In this document: piece after piece, positions 32,579 to 44,168 of the stretch
Position numbering within the stretch: the stretch's first letter is position 1
How the letters are laid out: the number at the start of each line of letters is the position of its first letter
DNA from: Antilocapra americana
Taxonomy: Eukaryota > Chordata > Mammalia > Artiodactyla > Antilocapridae
DNA length: 64,000 nt
Assembly (NCBI GenBank): GCA_007570785.1
Contig: ML660777.1
Coordinates: 5,464,587-5,528,586 of the forward strand
Reading direction: 5' to 3'
Program-made: the position numbers and the translations under genes
The notes under the pieces: model-generated
What the model was told of the DNA's origin: nothing
Databases searched by the model: none
What the model saw: the letters and a program-made list of their open reading frames with translations, nothing else

Positions 32579-34829
32579 GTGGGAGATAATGTCGGTGACA
32601 CGGGTTGTTGCTCTTATAAGCAGACAAGAACTTTGATGAGAACCGTGAATTTTCATTTTACCCTGAGAGCATGGGCAAGATCAGTGAAGGTTTTGTCAAA
32701 AACTAGAAAATAAATTGAGCTGCCAATTAGTTTAAGTAAATGTTAAAAAAATTCATGAATTCCAGCTCATACACATGAATTACAGGAAAACTACTCAGGC
32801 CCTCATGGGGTCTGTGTCCTATTACTTTGGACAAAAGGATAACAGTCTTGATGTTCTGGTCTCCTAGACCACAAAAAGTAAGAAACAGCATATGCAAACC
32901 TTTTTTATTTGGTATCTATATGACAGATGTTAACTAAAATGATTGTGATCATTTCACAAGATATATAAGCCAAGTCATGATTCTTTACACCTTAACCTGA
33001 TACAGTGCTCTTGTATCAATTGTATCTCAATAACACTGAAAGAAAGAAAGAGACAGCACATTGAAAGGGAGAGGAATGGAACTGCCAGAAGCCAGTGCAC
33101 TGAAAACAGCAAAAAGGGACAACCAAGCATCAGAAGATGCAAGGTCGGAGGGCAGGGGAGCCAGACCAGGCTTGGTGGGGGGCCCTCTCAACCACTTGAA
33201 AGGTAGCTGTCAGGATCAGATGAGTTCATATTTGTAAAGATTTAAAATGCATGTGGGCACTAAATGAGTCTGCTGTTATGTTATACTCCTACTAGAGCCA
33301 AGTGTAATTAACCCTGTGTTTCGATGAGCTAAGTGAGATCGTGGATGTACCCAACATGCCATGCCAGTCTGTGGAAGAGACTCAGCCAGGAAACATATCC
33401 TCCTTTTCTGATTCCAAGTGTAGTTTCTTTCCACGACTCTAAATAGTAGAGTATGTTCAACTGGAGAAGACAGGAAGGTGTGATGCACTTAGTTGCAAAT
33501 ATAAGAATGACTCTCATGCAAAATATAAACCCCAGAGTTGGTGGTGGGTGAGCACCCTCATTGCTGCTGAGTCCTGTGCTGTTCCAGGGAGATGCAACTA
33601 TGGTAGCAAAATGCCCTTCCAGCCCCAACACCGAGGGGGTTGGGGGTGTGTGGGAATTCAGCCCTGATCTCCTGAGTTTTTCTTGCTGAATAAGCTATGA
33701 TCAAACCCGTGCCACCCTCCCCAATGTCTTCTGTTGACCTGCTTCATAAACTAGCATCTGCTTTGGTTTCTCTAATTTGCCTGAATCCCATATCCAGCAC
33801 CCCAGTCCCTACTCCAGAACTGGATCTCCATGCCCAATCTCTCTGAAAATGTTAGGGCTGCTTATTTGTTATACTCTTGCCCGTTCCCTGAGGGTTCATA
33901 CTGCCCCCCATGTCTGCTCCCCACCTGCCATAGAAACACATGCCCTTCATATGCTTGGACTCCTCATTAATGAACTTCTACCAGAATTTCCGGCTGATTT
34001 CCAGTCTGCAGTCACCTGATTGCATATCCAAGTACAGACAGGTTCAAGATGACAGATTGGGACAGTTGTGTTTCATGGACACTCTGACCAAAGCCATTTG
34101 TCTGTCCTCCCCTGAGACAGCCTCTGTGGCCAGGACAAATACAACTACATTTCCCTGAAAAACAATATTGTATGCAACCCAAAGGGTAACTTGTGTTTGG
34201 CTTTCCTTCTGCATAAAAGTCAATGGGAATCAGATTTGGCATGGCCCATGCCTCACGAGTTGGCAAAGGGCCAAGCATATCCTCAACCAGCCAGGCTTTT
34301 TATATGTCAATACAACTTTTCCCGTGTGCAGTTAAGCTATGCATGAGGCTGATCTCTGAAAATAAATACTAAATACACTTCTTTGCCTTGGTTTCAGATC
34401 TGTAAAAGTAGAACTTATCACTTGAAATGTTTACATAATTCACTGGAGAACTGTGAGAAATGAACTATATTTGTTAGCATTTTTGAAGATGAAAGAGATA
34501 TTATTGAAGCATGTACAGGATTCCCTAAAAAATATCACTTATTTCCCAAGTTTGTGTTTTAAAAAAAAAAGTACTGTGGGACTCAATTTTCTTTTAAAAT
34601 TACCCAAGAACCCAAAAGTACATTAGGAGTTTTTGTACTTTTGAGGGTCCATGAAAACTTTCTTTGGAACTGCTAGGGACAAAGCCCCATGTCTGTCAGC
34701 AAAAAGGACACCTCCGTTTAGAGAAGATAAGAGTTGTGAGAAAAACTGACACAAGTCAGGAAATTTAAAAGTTAATGGCGGTTCTTCATTCTAAATTTAT
34801 GCCAGAGATGTCCAGGTTCTCTACATAGT
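32579..34829. other. 2.2 kb without recognised repeats or genes
   Basis: A short stretch near 32975-33040 (caattgtatctcaataacac) may be an old L1 3' tip. Open frames of 60-100 codons on both strands (33276-34278) show no domain I recognise. Confidence 0.45.
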
Positions 34830-34984
34830 CTGGATTTTATTTTATTTTATTTATCTATTTATTTTAATTTTTAAAATTTTTTTTTAATTTTTTTTTTCTT
34901 TACATTATCATGTTGGTTTTGCCATACATTGACATGAATCCGCCATGGGTATACATGTGCTCCCCTTCCAGAACCTGGATTTTA
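34830..34984 (-). mobile_element. Very short L1 3' end with target duplication
   Basis: A 135-bp minus insert (34840-34974): T-rich left end, then the L1 3' UTR phrase ttttgccatacattgacatg. It is bracketed by ctggatttta at 34830-34839 and 34975-34984. Extreme 5' truncation. Confidence 0.85.
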
Positions 34985-35290
34985 AATGCAAAGCTGGCTT
35001 TTGGCTTCAACTCTCTGGCCTTTTTCAACTAGAGACACAGTCACACAATTATTTAAACAAATGTCTTTGAAATTCTTTAAGTTAAAAGACTGATCCTTAG
35101 GTTAATGAGTGCTGTGAAATGCTTATTGTTTGAGCAAATGGGTTGGCTCCACCTACTGACATCTGTTCCAGAAGCACCACAGACAGGCACCCAAGCATCG
35201 CTGGAACAAGTCTGGCAGGGGACGCCTAGGATATTTTTGCTCTGGACCCATGCTGGCCATTCTCATAAGTCAAGACTGGCCAACTTTCCT
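34985..35290. other. No recognisable feature
   Basis: Unassigned. Confidence 0.45.
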
Positions 35291-35528
35291 TTAATAAGGG
35301 GATGTGGTTGTTGTTTAGTCGCTAAGTCGTTTCTGACTCTTTCTTGGCCCCACGGACTATAGCCACCAGGCTTCCCTGTCCATGGCATTTCCAAGGCAAG
35401 ATACTGGAGTGGGTTGCCACTTCCTTCTCTAGGGGGTCTTCCTGACCCAGGGATCAAACCTGCATCTCCTGAATTGGTGAGCGGATTCTTTACCACTAAG
35501 CCACCAGAGAAGCCCTTAATAAGGGGAT
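35291..35528 (-). mobile_element. Bov-tA SINE with perfect 13-bp target duplication
   Basis: Minus copy between ttaataaggggat at 35291-35303 and 35516-35528. Head gattctttaccactaagcca at right. Confidence 0.95.
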
Positions 35529-36087
35529 ACCTTTATTTAAAAATGCCCTGAGTTAAGCTGCTTGTAAAAACAGATGGTTACCAAATTCCCATTGCTAAGA
35601 AAATCACACCCAAGTATATGAAAAGTAAACAGCGGCAGGTAGCAGGTGATAAACTAAAAGCAAGTTGAGCGGGTGAAGTTTGAAGAAGTCTCAGTCAAGG
35701 TGTTTTCCACAGGGAAGAGGGTGAAGACAAGACGGGCCTACCTCCCCTCCTGGGCAACTGTCTCACTGAGAGATGCTTCTTTGTTTACAGGGTAGTGGAG
35801 GTCTCCAGTAGGATCTATCAGAGCAATCTTGTAAATAGGACGAGATCTTCATGATTCTAGTAATAATGTGATTTCATAATGACAACAATCAAGTATCTTA
35901 AAAACACACAAAGCAGCAAAACTTGCTCTGTCTGAGCAGCTTTGTTAAAAGTCCCTTAGACCAACAATGAGTCTCACCAGTATGCAGTATACCCATGAAA
36001 TACTCTTTATACAGCTGTCCTTTTTCCCCATGGGAGATTCTAGATTGTGACTGGGATGGCAAGAGATAGATTTCTTCCTCTTATATT
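35529..36087. other. No recognisable feature
   Basis: Unassigned. Confidence 0.45.
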
Positions 36088-36307
36088 GTGTGTGCTTAGT
36101 CACTCAGTCATGTCCAACTCTTTGCAACCCTATGGACTGTAGCCGGCCAGGCTCCTCTGTTCATGGGGATTCGCCAAGCAAGAATACTGGTGTGAGTTGC
36201 CATGCCCTCCTCCAAGGGATCTTCCCGACCCAGGGATCAAACTTGTGTCTTCTGCGACTCCCGGATTGCAGGCGGACTCTTTCCTGCTGAGCCACCAGGG
36301 AAGCCCA
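36088..36307 (-). mobile_element. Bov-tA/Bov-A SINE
   Basis: Minus copy: gtgcttagtcactcagtcat at left, gagccaccagggaagccc at right. Confidence 0.93.
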
Positions 36308-36384
36308 GATAGATAGATAGATAGATAAACAGGAAGATAGATAGATAAATAGAGCTGATAGAACAGATAGGTAGATAGATAGAT
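36308..36384 (+). repeat. (GATA)n microsatellite, imperfect
   Basis: Runs of agat units broken by aaacaggaag and agctgatagaaca, directly against the head end of the neighbouring SINE. Confidence 0.9.
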
Positions 36385-36929
36385 TTTAATTCCATAAGTG
36401 ATTCTGATGAGCTTCCCACTGCTTGTCTTAAATGGTAAGTGGCTACATCACTCAACTGCCAGCAAAAATTAATTCATGGTTTCTATGTAAGTATGAGCGC
36501 ACAATACAAGATACACCTCAGGCTTTATTTCAGCCAGTTTATTCCTTTACCCTCTTATTGAACATGTACCTTCCTTCAGATGCTCTGTTAGGGGGTGAAC
36601 TTATGAAGAAGACAGCCCTGTCCTTTGGTGCATGTGGCCTGGTCCAAAGGGTAGACACAGAGAAGAGCATCATGGCACACCCGGCATGTGTGGGAAGGTC
36701 GGGGAGACTGTTCAGAGCAGTAGAGAAAAGAGAAGTCTGATTCTATCCCGAGAAATTGCAGATGGGTCCACAGAGGAGGGGACACTGGAGTTGGGACTTA
36801 TTCAGTGAGGAGGTTTTTCAAACTGGTGAGGGGGTGGCCATGATGGGGGTTCCACACAGAAGGATCAACGTGTTTAGTGATGGGTGTTTTGGGGGCACAC
36901 TGAGAAGTACAGGGTGTCCAGACTACAGT
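36385..36929. other. Unassigned; possible old repeat
   Basis: The stretch at about 36600-36820 (gtggcctggtccaaagggta, ggggacactggagttgggac) recalls an old mammalian repeat motif, but the family is not certain. A 102-codon frame at 36432-36740 appears to be chance. Confidence 0.4.
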
Positions 36930-37060
36930 CTGTGAGAGTGAGGGGGGCGGGGAGAAGAGGCAGGAGGCAGAGCAGGAGGGGCCGTGAGCTGGGGGGATAC
37001 CGGGAACGTGGTGTAGGGGTGACGTCACAGGCAAAACCGGGGTGGGGGCCCCTCGGAGCC
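36930..37060. promoter_or_regulatory. G-rich patch with GC box and consensus CRE (candidate)
   Basis: About 130 bp of G-rich sequence with several CpGs. It contains a GGGGCGGGG GC box (about 36944-36952) and a perfect palindromic TGACGTCA cAMP-response element (37020-37027). No transcript start or open gene is visible beside it. This is a motif-level candidate only. Confidence 0.35.
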
Positions 37061-38082
37061 TCCAGTGCTAGATGCTTCATTTGCCAAAAAAATACATTCA
37101 GAGCTTAAAACTCTCTGCCATACTTTTTCAAGTGATCCTCATGACCACATGAGATAATTAAAGTTAATATTATAAAAGATGATTTTAATGAATTTTGCTG
37201 TTTCCATTAGGAGTTCTATATTAAGCTTTGTGTAAAAAGCACCACTTATTAACCAAAATACTCAGAAAAGCAAATTATTGAATCAGTTCCAAGCTTTAAT
37301 ATTTAAGGTCATGGTCAGTTCAAAATGATCTGAAACTCATTCTGGTGTGTTTGTGTGTACATGTTTGGAAGGGGGACTCTAAGGTGGACAGGACCTATTT
37401 CTCTATCACCAAAAAGCAGGATCCCTTTGGTGACTAGTGAGTCACACAATACAGCAATCAGAGCATTGGTGTCTAACAGTGGCTCTGACCCAGCTACTCA
37501 GCACAGATACACAGCTAGGGATGGTTAAATCGTAGCTGTGCTCTTTGGGGGTCTAATAATGTACCTTTTCTATTAGATAAAACTTGACAAGGGATGTTTA
37601 ACATCTCTTATTAGTTAAAACCCACATGTAAAGTCTCACCAGAGAACATTTCTGCTGCTATGGTGAATCGTTACTCAATATTTAATTTGCTAGGGAGACG
37701 CTGGAGAAGGAAACAAGCTTCCCAATTAGGAAGTCTCTCCACACCGCCTTCTTCTATCAGGTCCTCATACTCCCAAAGGACAGATTACAGAAAGCCAGGA
37801 CTCAGCTTGCTGCACTCCTCTCCTGCTGTGTCTTCCAGAAGCAGTCCTTTGCCTCTTCTGCCGTTCTCTTTCAGCTTGGCGGTCTCTTCACCTGGCCATC
37901 CTCACAGTCCACCCAGAACTAGGCAATTTGCAAGCACAAACCCTCAGCTAGACGGGCCTACTCCTTGCAGGAAGAAAGAGGCAGGTGAGGAAGAAGAGGG
38001 GGAGAGAGAGGAAGGGGGTAAGGAGGTGGCTGCCGACTTCTGCAAGGTAGCAATTTCTATGAATAGATGTCTGTAACAGTCA
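37061..38082. other. No recognisable gene or repeat
   Basis: Includes a 138-codon plus-strand frame (37660-38076), serine/proline-rich then glutamate/glycine-rich. Its end reflects a purine-rich run (37975-38020) rather than a protein domain. I regard it as chance. Confidence 0.45.
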
Positions 38083-38252
38083 TTCTCACCTGGTTGCCCA
38101 TTAGAACAGCCTGAGGAGCTTTTAAACAAATTCCAGTGTCCCGACGCCACTCCAGGGATGTGATCAAATTTGCCCACGGTGGGGCCCAGCAGTGGATATA
38201 CTTTATAAGCTCTCCAGGCACTTCTGCTGGATGGCAGCAGTTGAGAACTCTA
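38083..38252. mobile_element. MER5-like hAT-Charlie DNA-transposon remnant
   Basis: Contains gttgcccattagaacagcct and gaggagcttttaaa near one end, and tataagctctccaggcactt with a gcagttgagaact end. These inverted-looking halves are typical of MER5 MITE-like elements. Non-autonomous and ancient. Confidence 0.7.
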
Positions 38253-38641
38253 ATTCTTTAACCCTTTGAAGGACACAACAAATGTCCATGATGTGTCAAC
38301 TGCCGTCAAGATGCCTTACAGGCTGGGAAGAAAAGCCTGAAATGGGGAGTCCTCTCAGAGAGACTGCCAAGAGGTACGAAACTGTGAGGGGAGTTCTTTT
38401 AGTGCTCCAAGGAAAGGCAGGGCCTCGAGACCTACCCGCAAGACACACTGAAGGTGGGATGTGTGCTGGGCCTTGGAACAAGAGCTGGGTTTTCGTCAGG
38501 TTCTCTCTCCTCATCTCCACAGCCGCACCACAGTCTAGACCCTTCTCAACAGGTTTCATTTTTAGGGAGGTTCCTTTCCTGCTTGTCTCCTGTCTGTCCT
38601 TCCCAGGGTTATGCCTTGAAATCCTCAGTCCTGTCTCAGCA
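38253..38641. other. No recognisable feature
   Basis: Opposed frames of 135 and 167 codons overlap here (38282-38799). I recognise neither; the minus one runs into the Bov fragment. Confidence 0.4.
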
Positions 38642-38740
38642 CTGTGGTTCAGTCTCTTAGTCGGGTCCAGCTCTTTGCAACCCCATTGACTGCCGCACGC
38701 CAGGCTTCCCTGTCCTTCACAGTCTCCCGCTGTTTCACTA
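38642..38740 (-). mobile_element. Short BovB/Bov tail fragment
   Basis: Minus-oriented: ggttcagtctcttagtcggg, then gcacgccaggcttccctgtc. Confidence 0.82.
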
Positions 38741-38746
38741 GACTCT

Positions 38747-38780
38747 GCCCAAAACTGACTGGCGCCCAAAACTGACTGGC
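38747..38780 (+). repeat. 17-bp exact tandem repeat, two units
   Basis: gcccaaaactgactggc occurs twice head to tail (38747-38763 and 38764-38780). Confidence 0.95.
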
Positions 38781-38899
38781 AGAATAAAAGCCAAGCCACA
38801 GGTTTTTCCTGCTAAGCCTGAGGCCCCTTTATGATCGTCACAGCACTCATCCCAACCCAGGCATTTTATCTATTCCTTCTTAACTTCTGCTTTCTCTGC

Positions 38900-39000
38900 T
38901 AGCATGAATTTCCATGATGACAATTATTTCATTCATTTGTACCCACGCTGACTGGCACAGGGCCTGGCATAGAGTGAGCGACCAGGAAATATTTCCTGGA
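38900..39000 (-). mobile_element. L2/MIR-type 3' remnant
   Basis: Phrase ctggcacagggcctggcata followed by caggaaatatttcctggatg resembles the reverse-complement end of L2-type elements. Confidence 0.55.
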
Positions 39001-39019
39001 TGTATGGAAGTAAGAGTGA

Positions 39020-39155
39020 CTGCGGAACTTCCCTGACAGTCCAGGGGCCAAGACTCCACAGTCCAATGCGTGGGGTACAGGTTCAGTCCCTGGTCAGGCA
39101 ACTAAGGTCCCACATGCCACAGGGGTATGGCCCATAACTAGATAACAAAACAGAA
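39020..39155 (+). mobile_element. CHR-type SINE
   Basis: Sense: ggaacttccctgacagtcca, ggttcagtccctggtcaggc, gtcccacatgccacaggggt. Confidence 0.88.
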
Positions 39156-40138
39156 AGAGTGACTGAATGCGAGGAGGAAAGGCTATTCACACTGGGCAGA
39201 ACAAGGGTAAGAAAAGGGAATAAGCATGCATGTTTGTGTCTTCAGAGGAGAGAGTAGATAGCCCAAGGGAAATAGAGGGTTCTCCAGAAATAAGCAAATC
39301 ACGTACAGTCAGGTCCTCATAGCGACAGATGTCAAGGCTTGAACTTCATACCTGTTACCGTGTAAAAACTGCCCCAGGACTGAATGATCCAGGACTAGAA
39401 AAGGAAATCATATTTCTAAAGCACAAAAAGTAATGAGACATAATTTTAGTTCCTGTATATAATCCAAAGATTAAATATTTGGAAAAAATTCGCTCATGTG
39501 AGAAAATTCAAACTAATTTTGGGGAGCTAGATAACTGGGTGTTAGAGAATTATCTTCTATTAAGCTATTATTCAGAGCTACTTATCAAAATGTTGCAAAT
39601 ACTTTAGATCAAACAGTAGGAAAACCTGCCAATCTCTTCGAAACTATCGCTTTTCTTGTCATATATATTAAAAATTAAATAAAGGAGAGTATTATTTCCC
39701 AGCACGTTTTTTCAAATCTTATAGTGGTTCACAGGGAAGTATAGAGTTTGAAAAGAATTAATGTGATGTAAGATCTCGTTGTGCACAGGTGTAAAAAGAG
39801 ATGTAACCATGACTATTCTGTGACCTTATCTCTAACCACTATTTCACTGAAAGAAAATGAAAGGGTCGAATTCTCCAGTTGTACAGAATAATGCCTTTGC
39901 ACTTTATTTAAATGGCACTTAAAAATCCTTTCATGCCTCTTTTCCTAATTTCTGTTAATGATCCTAATATTATCACATTCTTCAAGTGAAATTTTGAATA
40001 CCTTTTTCATAGTGCTAACAAATTTCACAGGTGGACTCTTATCAAAAAGCATTCTATTTTGCAAACTGTCATAACTCTATGAATGTTTATGAAAAAAAAC
40101 ACTTCAACTATCTTTTTTCTTACCTGTGTACTGACTTT
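39156..40138. other. No recognisable feature
   Basis: About 1 kb, AT-rich to the right; nothing assigned. Confidence 0.5.
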
Positions 40139-40250
40139 TGGAAAAGGAAATGGCAACTTACTCCAGAATTCTTCCCTGGAAAATTCCATGGACAGAGGAG
40201 CCTGGTGAACTACAGTCCATGGGGTAGCAAGAGTTGGACATGACTGAGTG

Positions 40251-40253
<3 letters not shown>
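40139..40253 (+). mobile_element. Bov-tA fragment (3' half)
   Basis: Sense: aaaaggaaatggcaacttac to gttggacatgactgagtgat; the tRNA-like head is absent. Confidence 0.88.

Positions 40254-40282
<29 letters not shown>
40254..40282 (+). repeat. (CA)n microsatellite, SINE tail
   Basis: About fourteen CA units following the Bov-tA 3' end. Confidence 0.95.
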
Positions 40283-40286
<4 letters not shown>

Positions 40287-40374
40287 TTCTACCAAATAAA
40301 GTGTATAGATAGAAGATCATCTTTGACCTTGATATTTAAAAAAAATTTCCTTTTGGAAAAATTGCTCTGGACTT

Positions 40375-40603
40375 ATTAAATGATGGGGCTTCTGAGGTGG
40401 TGCAGTGGTAAAGAATCCACCTGCCAATCCAGGAGATGCAGAAGACTCAGGTTCAATCCCTGGGTCAGGAAGTTTCCCTGGAGCAGGAAATGGCAACTCA
40501 CTCCAGTATTCTTGCCTGGAGAATTCCATAGGCAGAAGAGCCTGGCAGGCTACAGGCCATGGAGTCACAAAGAGTTGGACACTAAGCACACAAAATTAAA
40601 TGA
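40375..40603 (+). mobile_element. Bov-tA SINE with target-site duplication
   Basis: Sense copy bracketed by attaaatga at 40375-40383 and 40595-40603; head ggcttctgaggtggtgcagt. Confidence 0.94.
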
Positions 40604-40796
40604 CATTTGACTTATTTTTTAAATATTTACCATGTGCATATTGTCTCCCAGGTATTGTACTTAATGCTATGGAAGACACAAAATGAAGAATTCTCACTCT
40701 CAAAGCAAAATGACAGCATGAGTACTGCTGGGTTGAATTTTGCTAATGTCAAAAAGGGTTGGACTCAAGTTTATAAATCACCTATTTATTGAGTGA

Positions 40797-40875
40797 GCTC
40801 TTACTTAGTCTCAGTTTCCTCATGTATAACTTGGGGAAAAAACATTTACTTACAACTGGGTTGCAAGAATTAATG
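40797..40875 (+). mobile_element. MIR SINE fragment
   Basis: tctcagtttcctcatgtata and aacttggggaaaaaacattt match the central MIR phrase; cut by the BovB on its right. Confidence 0.7.
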
Positions 40876-41244
40876 ATTATCAACTCAGTTCAATCACTCA
40901 GCCATGTTTGACTCTTTGCAACCCCATGGGCTGCAGCACACCAGGCTTCCCTGTCTATCACCAACTCCTGGAGCTTGCTCAAACTCACGTCCATTGAGTC
41001 AGTGATGCCATCCAGCCATCTCATCCTCTGTCGTGCCCTTATCCTCCTGCCTTCAATCTTTCTCAGCATCAGGGTCTTTTCCAAAGAGTCAGTTCTTCGC
41101 ATCAAGTGGCCAAAATATTGGAGTTTCAGCTTCAGCATCAGTCCTTCCAATGAATATTCAGGACTGATTTCCTTTAGGATGGACTGGTTGGATCTCCTTG
41201 CAGTCCAAGGGACTCTCAAGTGTCTTCTCTAACACCACAGTTCA
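40876..41244 (-). mobile_element. BovB 3' tail with target duplication
   Basis: Minus copy with aattaatg at 40868-40875 and 41245-41252. The minus strand keeps a 109-codon uninterrupted C-terminal frame ([20 protein letters not shown] at its start), so this is one of the better preserved tails here. Confidence 0.93.
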
Positions 41245-41252
41245 AATTAATG

Positions 41253-42790
41253 GTACAAACTAAAAAAAATAATTAAGTTGGTGCTTACAACACAATAGGC
41301 ATTTTTAAAAAGTAAGCTCCCTTCCTTTGAAGACATTTGACATTTAGTTAAATAGGGTTTGCCTTTGCTGTATATGTTCTTGATACCCAACTTACAAAGC
41401 AGACCTCTGAAATTAACTTTTTACATACAGAATCTCCTGTCATCAGTCTTCAATAATTCATATGAAATGTTAGTTTGGATAAATAAACTCTGCACATTGC
41501 TCCTAATCTCACAGATGTAATTGAATCCCACTCATTTCCAAAGCAAGTTTGAGTCCCAGGTCCCTTTCCTTCCTTATTTTATCTGATGGTGATGTTAACG
41601 AGCAGAGAAGTGCCCCAAAGCCTAGAAACAAGGAACAAGAAGAGAAATTCTGGAAAGAGCTGACACAAATATTTAATTTCTAAAGAATCAAGCATCGATA
41701 TTTATACAAGTGCTAGTTCCTTCAAACGACTTCTATATTGGGAAACAGGAAGTTGAGAAGCGTTCAGTTAAGAATAAGATGATAATGGACAGCAGAAGTG
41801 AGAATAAAGGAATTTTAATAGTGATCCTCAAATCTGAGTTATACACTTTGCCACTAGGCATCCCCAGGAGAACCTATAGTTAATATACCTGAGAAATGTT
41901 GCCATTTGTATTCCATCTTGGGAATTCACAACATATATTAGCACAGGCTAGAATTTACATGTCCATTCTACTAGCATGTTTAAAAATCTGTTTAACATTG
42001 TTAAACTCAGCAATTCCCAAAACTGTCCAAATACTAAATTCTGTGTTTTTGCATGTGAGTGTGAGAACAGGAAGAGGAGGGGTGAGATTTTATTAATATT
42101 CTGTGGAATTAATATTCAATGGCATATAATTCTGAAAATGTTAGATTATTCCTTTCTCCTGTCTGCCACCAAAATGCATCCTTGCTGGTTCTTTATGTCT
42201 TTTCTTCACCCAAGAAAACCATTTGATGAGAATTCTTGTTTTATCTTATGGATATGGAAATATTAGAATTTGTTTTACCTTTGGAAAGATGAATGGTTAC
42301 AAAGGAAACAAACTCTCAGAACTAATATCAGTGATCTAAAAAACAAAAAAACTAAAACAAAACCCAAAACTTTGTTTTAGAAACAAAGACTTTGTTCTGC
42401 TTTTGCCCCAAGATACTCTGAAGCCAAGTCTGCCAGTTCATTCTCAAGAGGACAAAGAACAGTTATTGTACAATTAGAGTTAAAAACTACTAAAATGCCT
42501 CTTTTAGAGTACTTTTATGTTTCAACACAAATCTATTTTTCCATTTGGCATTTTTGTTTTAAAGGACAGGAATTTCTATAATAATATTGGCATTTTGCAA
42601 ACAGATGTTCCAAAAAGCAGATTACTTATATTTTAATCTCTCCCTTAGAAATAAATTTTTATATGAATCCTGGGCGCTCTTAGAAATATTTATTTGATAA
42701 ACTATGAAATGCTATAGTAGCACTATAAATCACAATAAATTCAAAGGAAAATTCTATAATTATAACTTTTATAGCTAATAAAATGTTCAA
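41253..42790. other. 1.5 kb without recognised features
   Basis: AT-rich. Short A/C low-complexity near 42340-42375 (caaaacccaaaactttgttt with a near-inverted partner). No gene. Confidence 0.5.
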
Positions 42791-42985
42791 TCAGATGGTA
42801 AAGAATCTGCCTGCAATGCAGGAGACTCAGCTTCAATCTTTGGGTTGGGAAGATCCCCTCGAGGAGGGAATGGCCACCTACTCCAGTATTCTTGCCTGGA
42901 AAATTCCATGGACAGAGGAGCCTGGAGGGCTACAGTTCATAGGGTAGCAAAGAGTAGGACATGACTGAGCAACTAACACTTACAT
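42791..42985 (+). mobile_element. Bov-A/Bov-tA SINE
   Basis: Sense: atcagatggtaaagaatctg, gaagatcccctcgaggaggg, gtaggacatgactgagcaac. The first head bases are lost. Confidence 0.9.
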
Positions 42986-43135
42986 AGGAGCATTTCAGAG
43001 AATAAGAATCAATTTCTTTTTTAATTAAAAGGGAAATATGTTCTAATTTTTATTAAGTTTGTTCCCCTACATCAAAGTTGATAATCAAAGAATCCACTCA
43101 CAAGTACATATATAAAGTATATATTATATTGTGCT

Positions 43136-43442
43136 GGCTGTGCTTAGTTGCTCAGTTGTGTCTGACTCTTTGCAACCCCATGGACTGTAGCCTGCCATGC
43201 TCCTCTATCCATGAGGATTCTCCAGGCAAGAATATTGGAGTGGGTTGCCACGCCCTCCTCCAGAAGATGTTCCCAACCCAGCAATCAAACCCAGGTCTCC
43301 CACACGGCAGGCAGATTCTTTACCATCATGAGCCACCAGGGAAGCCCAAGAATACTGGAGTGGGTAAGCCTCACCCTTCTCCAGGGGATCTTCCCAACCT
43401 GCATTGCAGGTGGATTCTTTACCAGCTGACCTACCAGGGAAC
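43136..43442 (-). mobile_element. Bov-tA/Bov-A2 composite SINE
   Basis: Minus orientation, longer than a single SINE: one gattctttacc block at about 43314 (cagattctttaccatcatga) and another at about 43412 (ggattctttaccagctgacc), so two Bov-A-type units follow the tail. Confidence 0.88.
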
Positions 43443-43451
43443 CACATATAT

Positions 43452-43508
43452 TACATTATGTATATGCAAATATATGATATATATAATATATATATGTATG
43501 TATATAAC
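43452..43508 (+). repeat. (TA)n-rich low-complexity repeat
   Basis: Tatatgta/atatata alternation next to the SINE head. Confidence 0.85.
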
Positions 43509-44168
43509 ATTGTATTTCTAAAAAGTGTCATGGTTAACAAAATTATAAATAGCAAGACAAGACATCATTAAAGCAGGGGATCCGAGGGAAAAATTTTAAT
43601 TGCACCAGATAGTTTTCAAACAGCCAAATGTCCTAGAAAGCATTCACCTTAAAAACAAAACAATTCACATAAATATTTGCTCCGTTAGGTAACCATTCTC
43701 CTGCATCACCTTCTTCAGGTCTTCAGGAACTTAGTGATAACAGGCTGAGTGAGAAGGTAAAGTCTCCTACAAAAGTTCTGAACCAGTTAGAAATGAAATG
43801 TCTTTGTGCCTACATTTTCTTATATAACCGCCTGGCCTTCACCTAAATTATTTCAGTGCTTAGGGGCATGTTTCTCTGGGCCTGGTCTTATCTCCATCTG
43901 TGTTGAAAAGATTTTCAAGAAGCATTTGAAAATCTCCTTTTTCTCTACTATACCACAGGGTCTCCCACAGGGTGGGTGGGAAACCAACAGGAAAGCGCTC
44001 GCTGCTCCCAGGTTCACTGGGCTGAACTAAACAACGCGTATGCAAAGCAGAAAAGATTTTAAATCGGCAGTAAAAAACACGCGAACAAATAATCCCGCAT
44101 TACCTCAAATCCATGCTTAGTAAGGACTTATACATGTGTGTATGTGTATATACACCTTTTACTGTATT
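43509..44168. other. No recognisable feature
   Basis: Unassigned; several CpGs at 43994-44100 but no known motif. Confidence 0.45.

Noticed and set aside
33777..34278. Three overlapping frames suggesting an exon
   Set aside because: No shared reading frame, no recognisable peptide, no convincing splice sites judged by eye.
36308..36384. GATA repeats as a GATA-factor enhancer
   Set aside because: A simple microsatellite next to a SINE explains it.
37660..38076. 138-codon frame with S/P-rich and E/G-rich parts
   Set aside because: The composition follows pyrimidine- and purine-rich DNA; no domain, no splice or promoter context.
38282..38799. Overlapping 135- and 167-codon frames on opposite strands
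   Set aside because: No recognisable homology; the minus frame includes a Bov fragment.
43136..43521. 147-codon frame at a Bov composite
   Set aside because: Translation of Bov-tA/Bov-A2 in the antisense direction.
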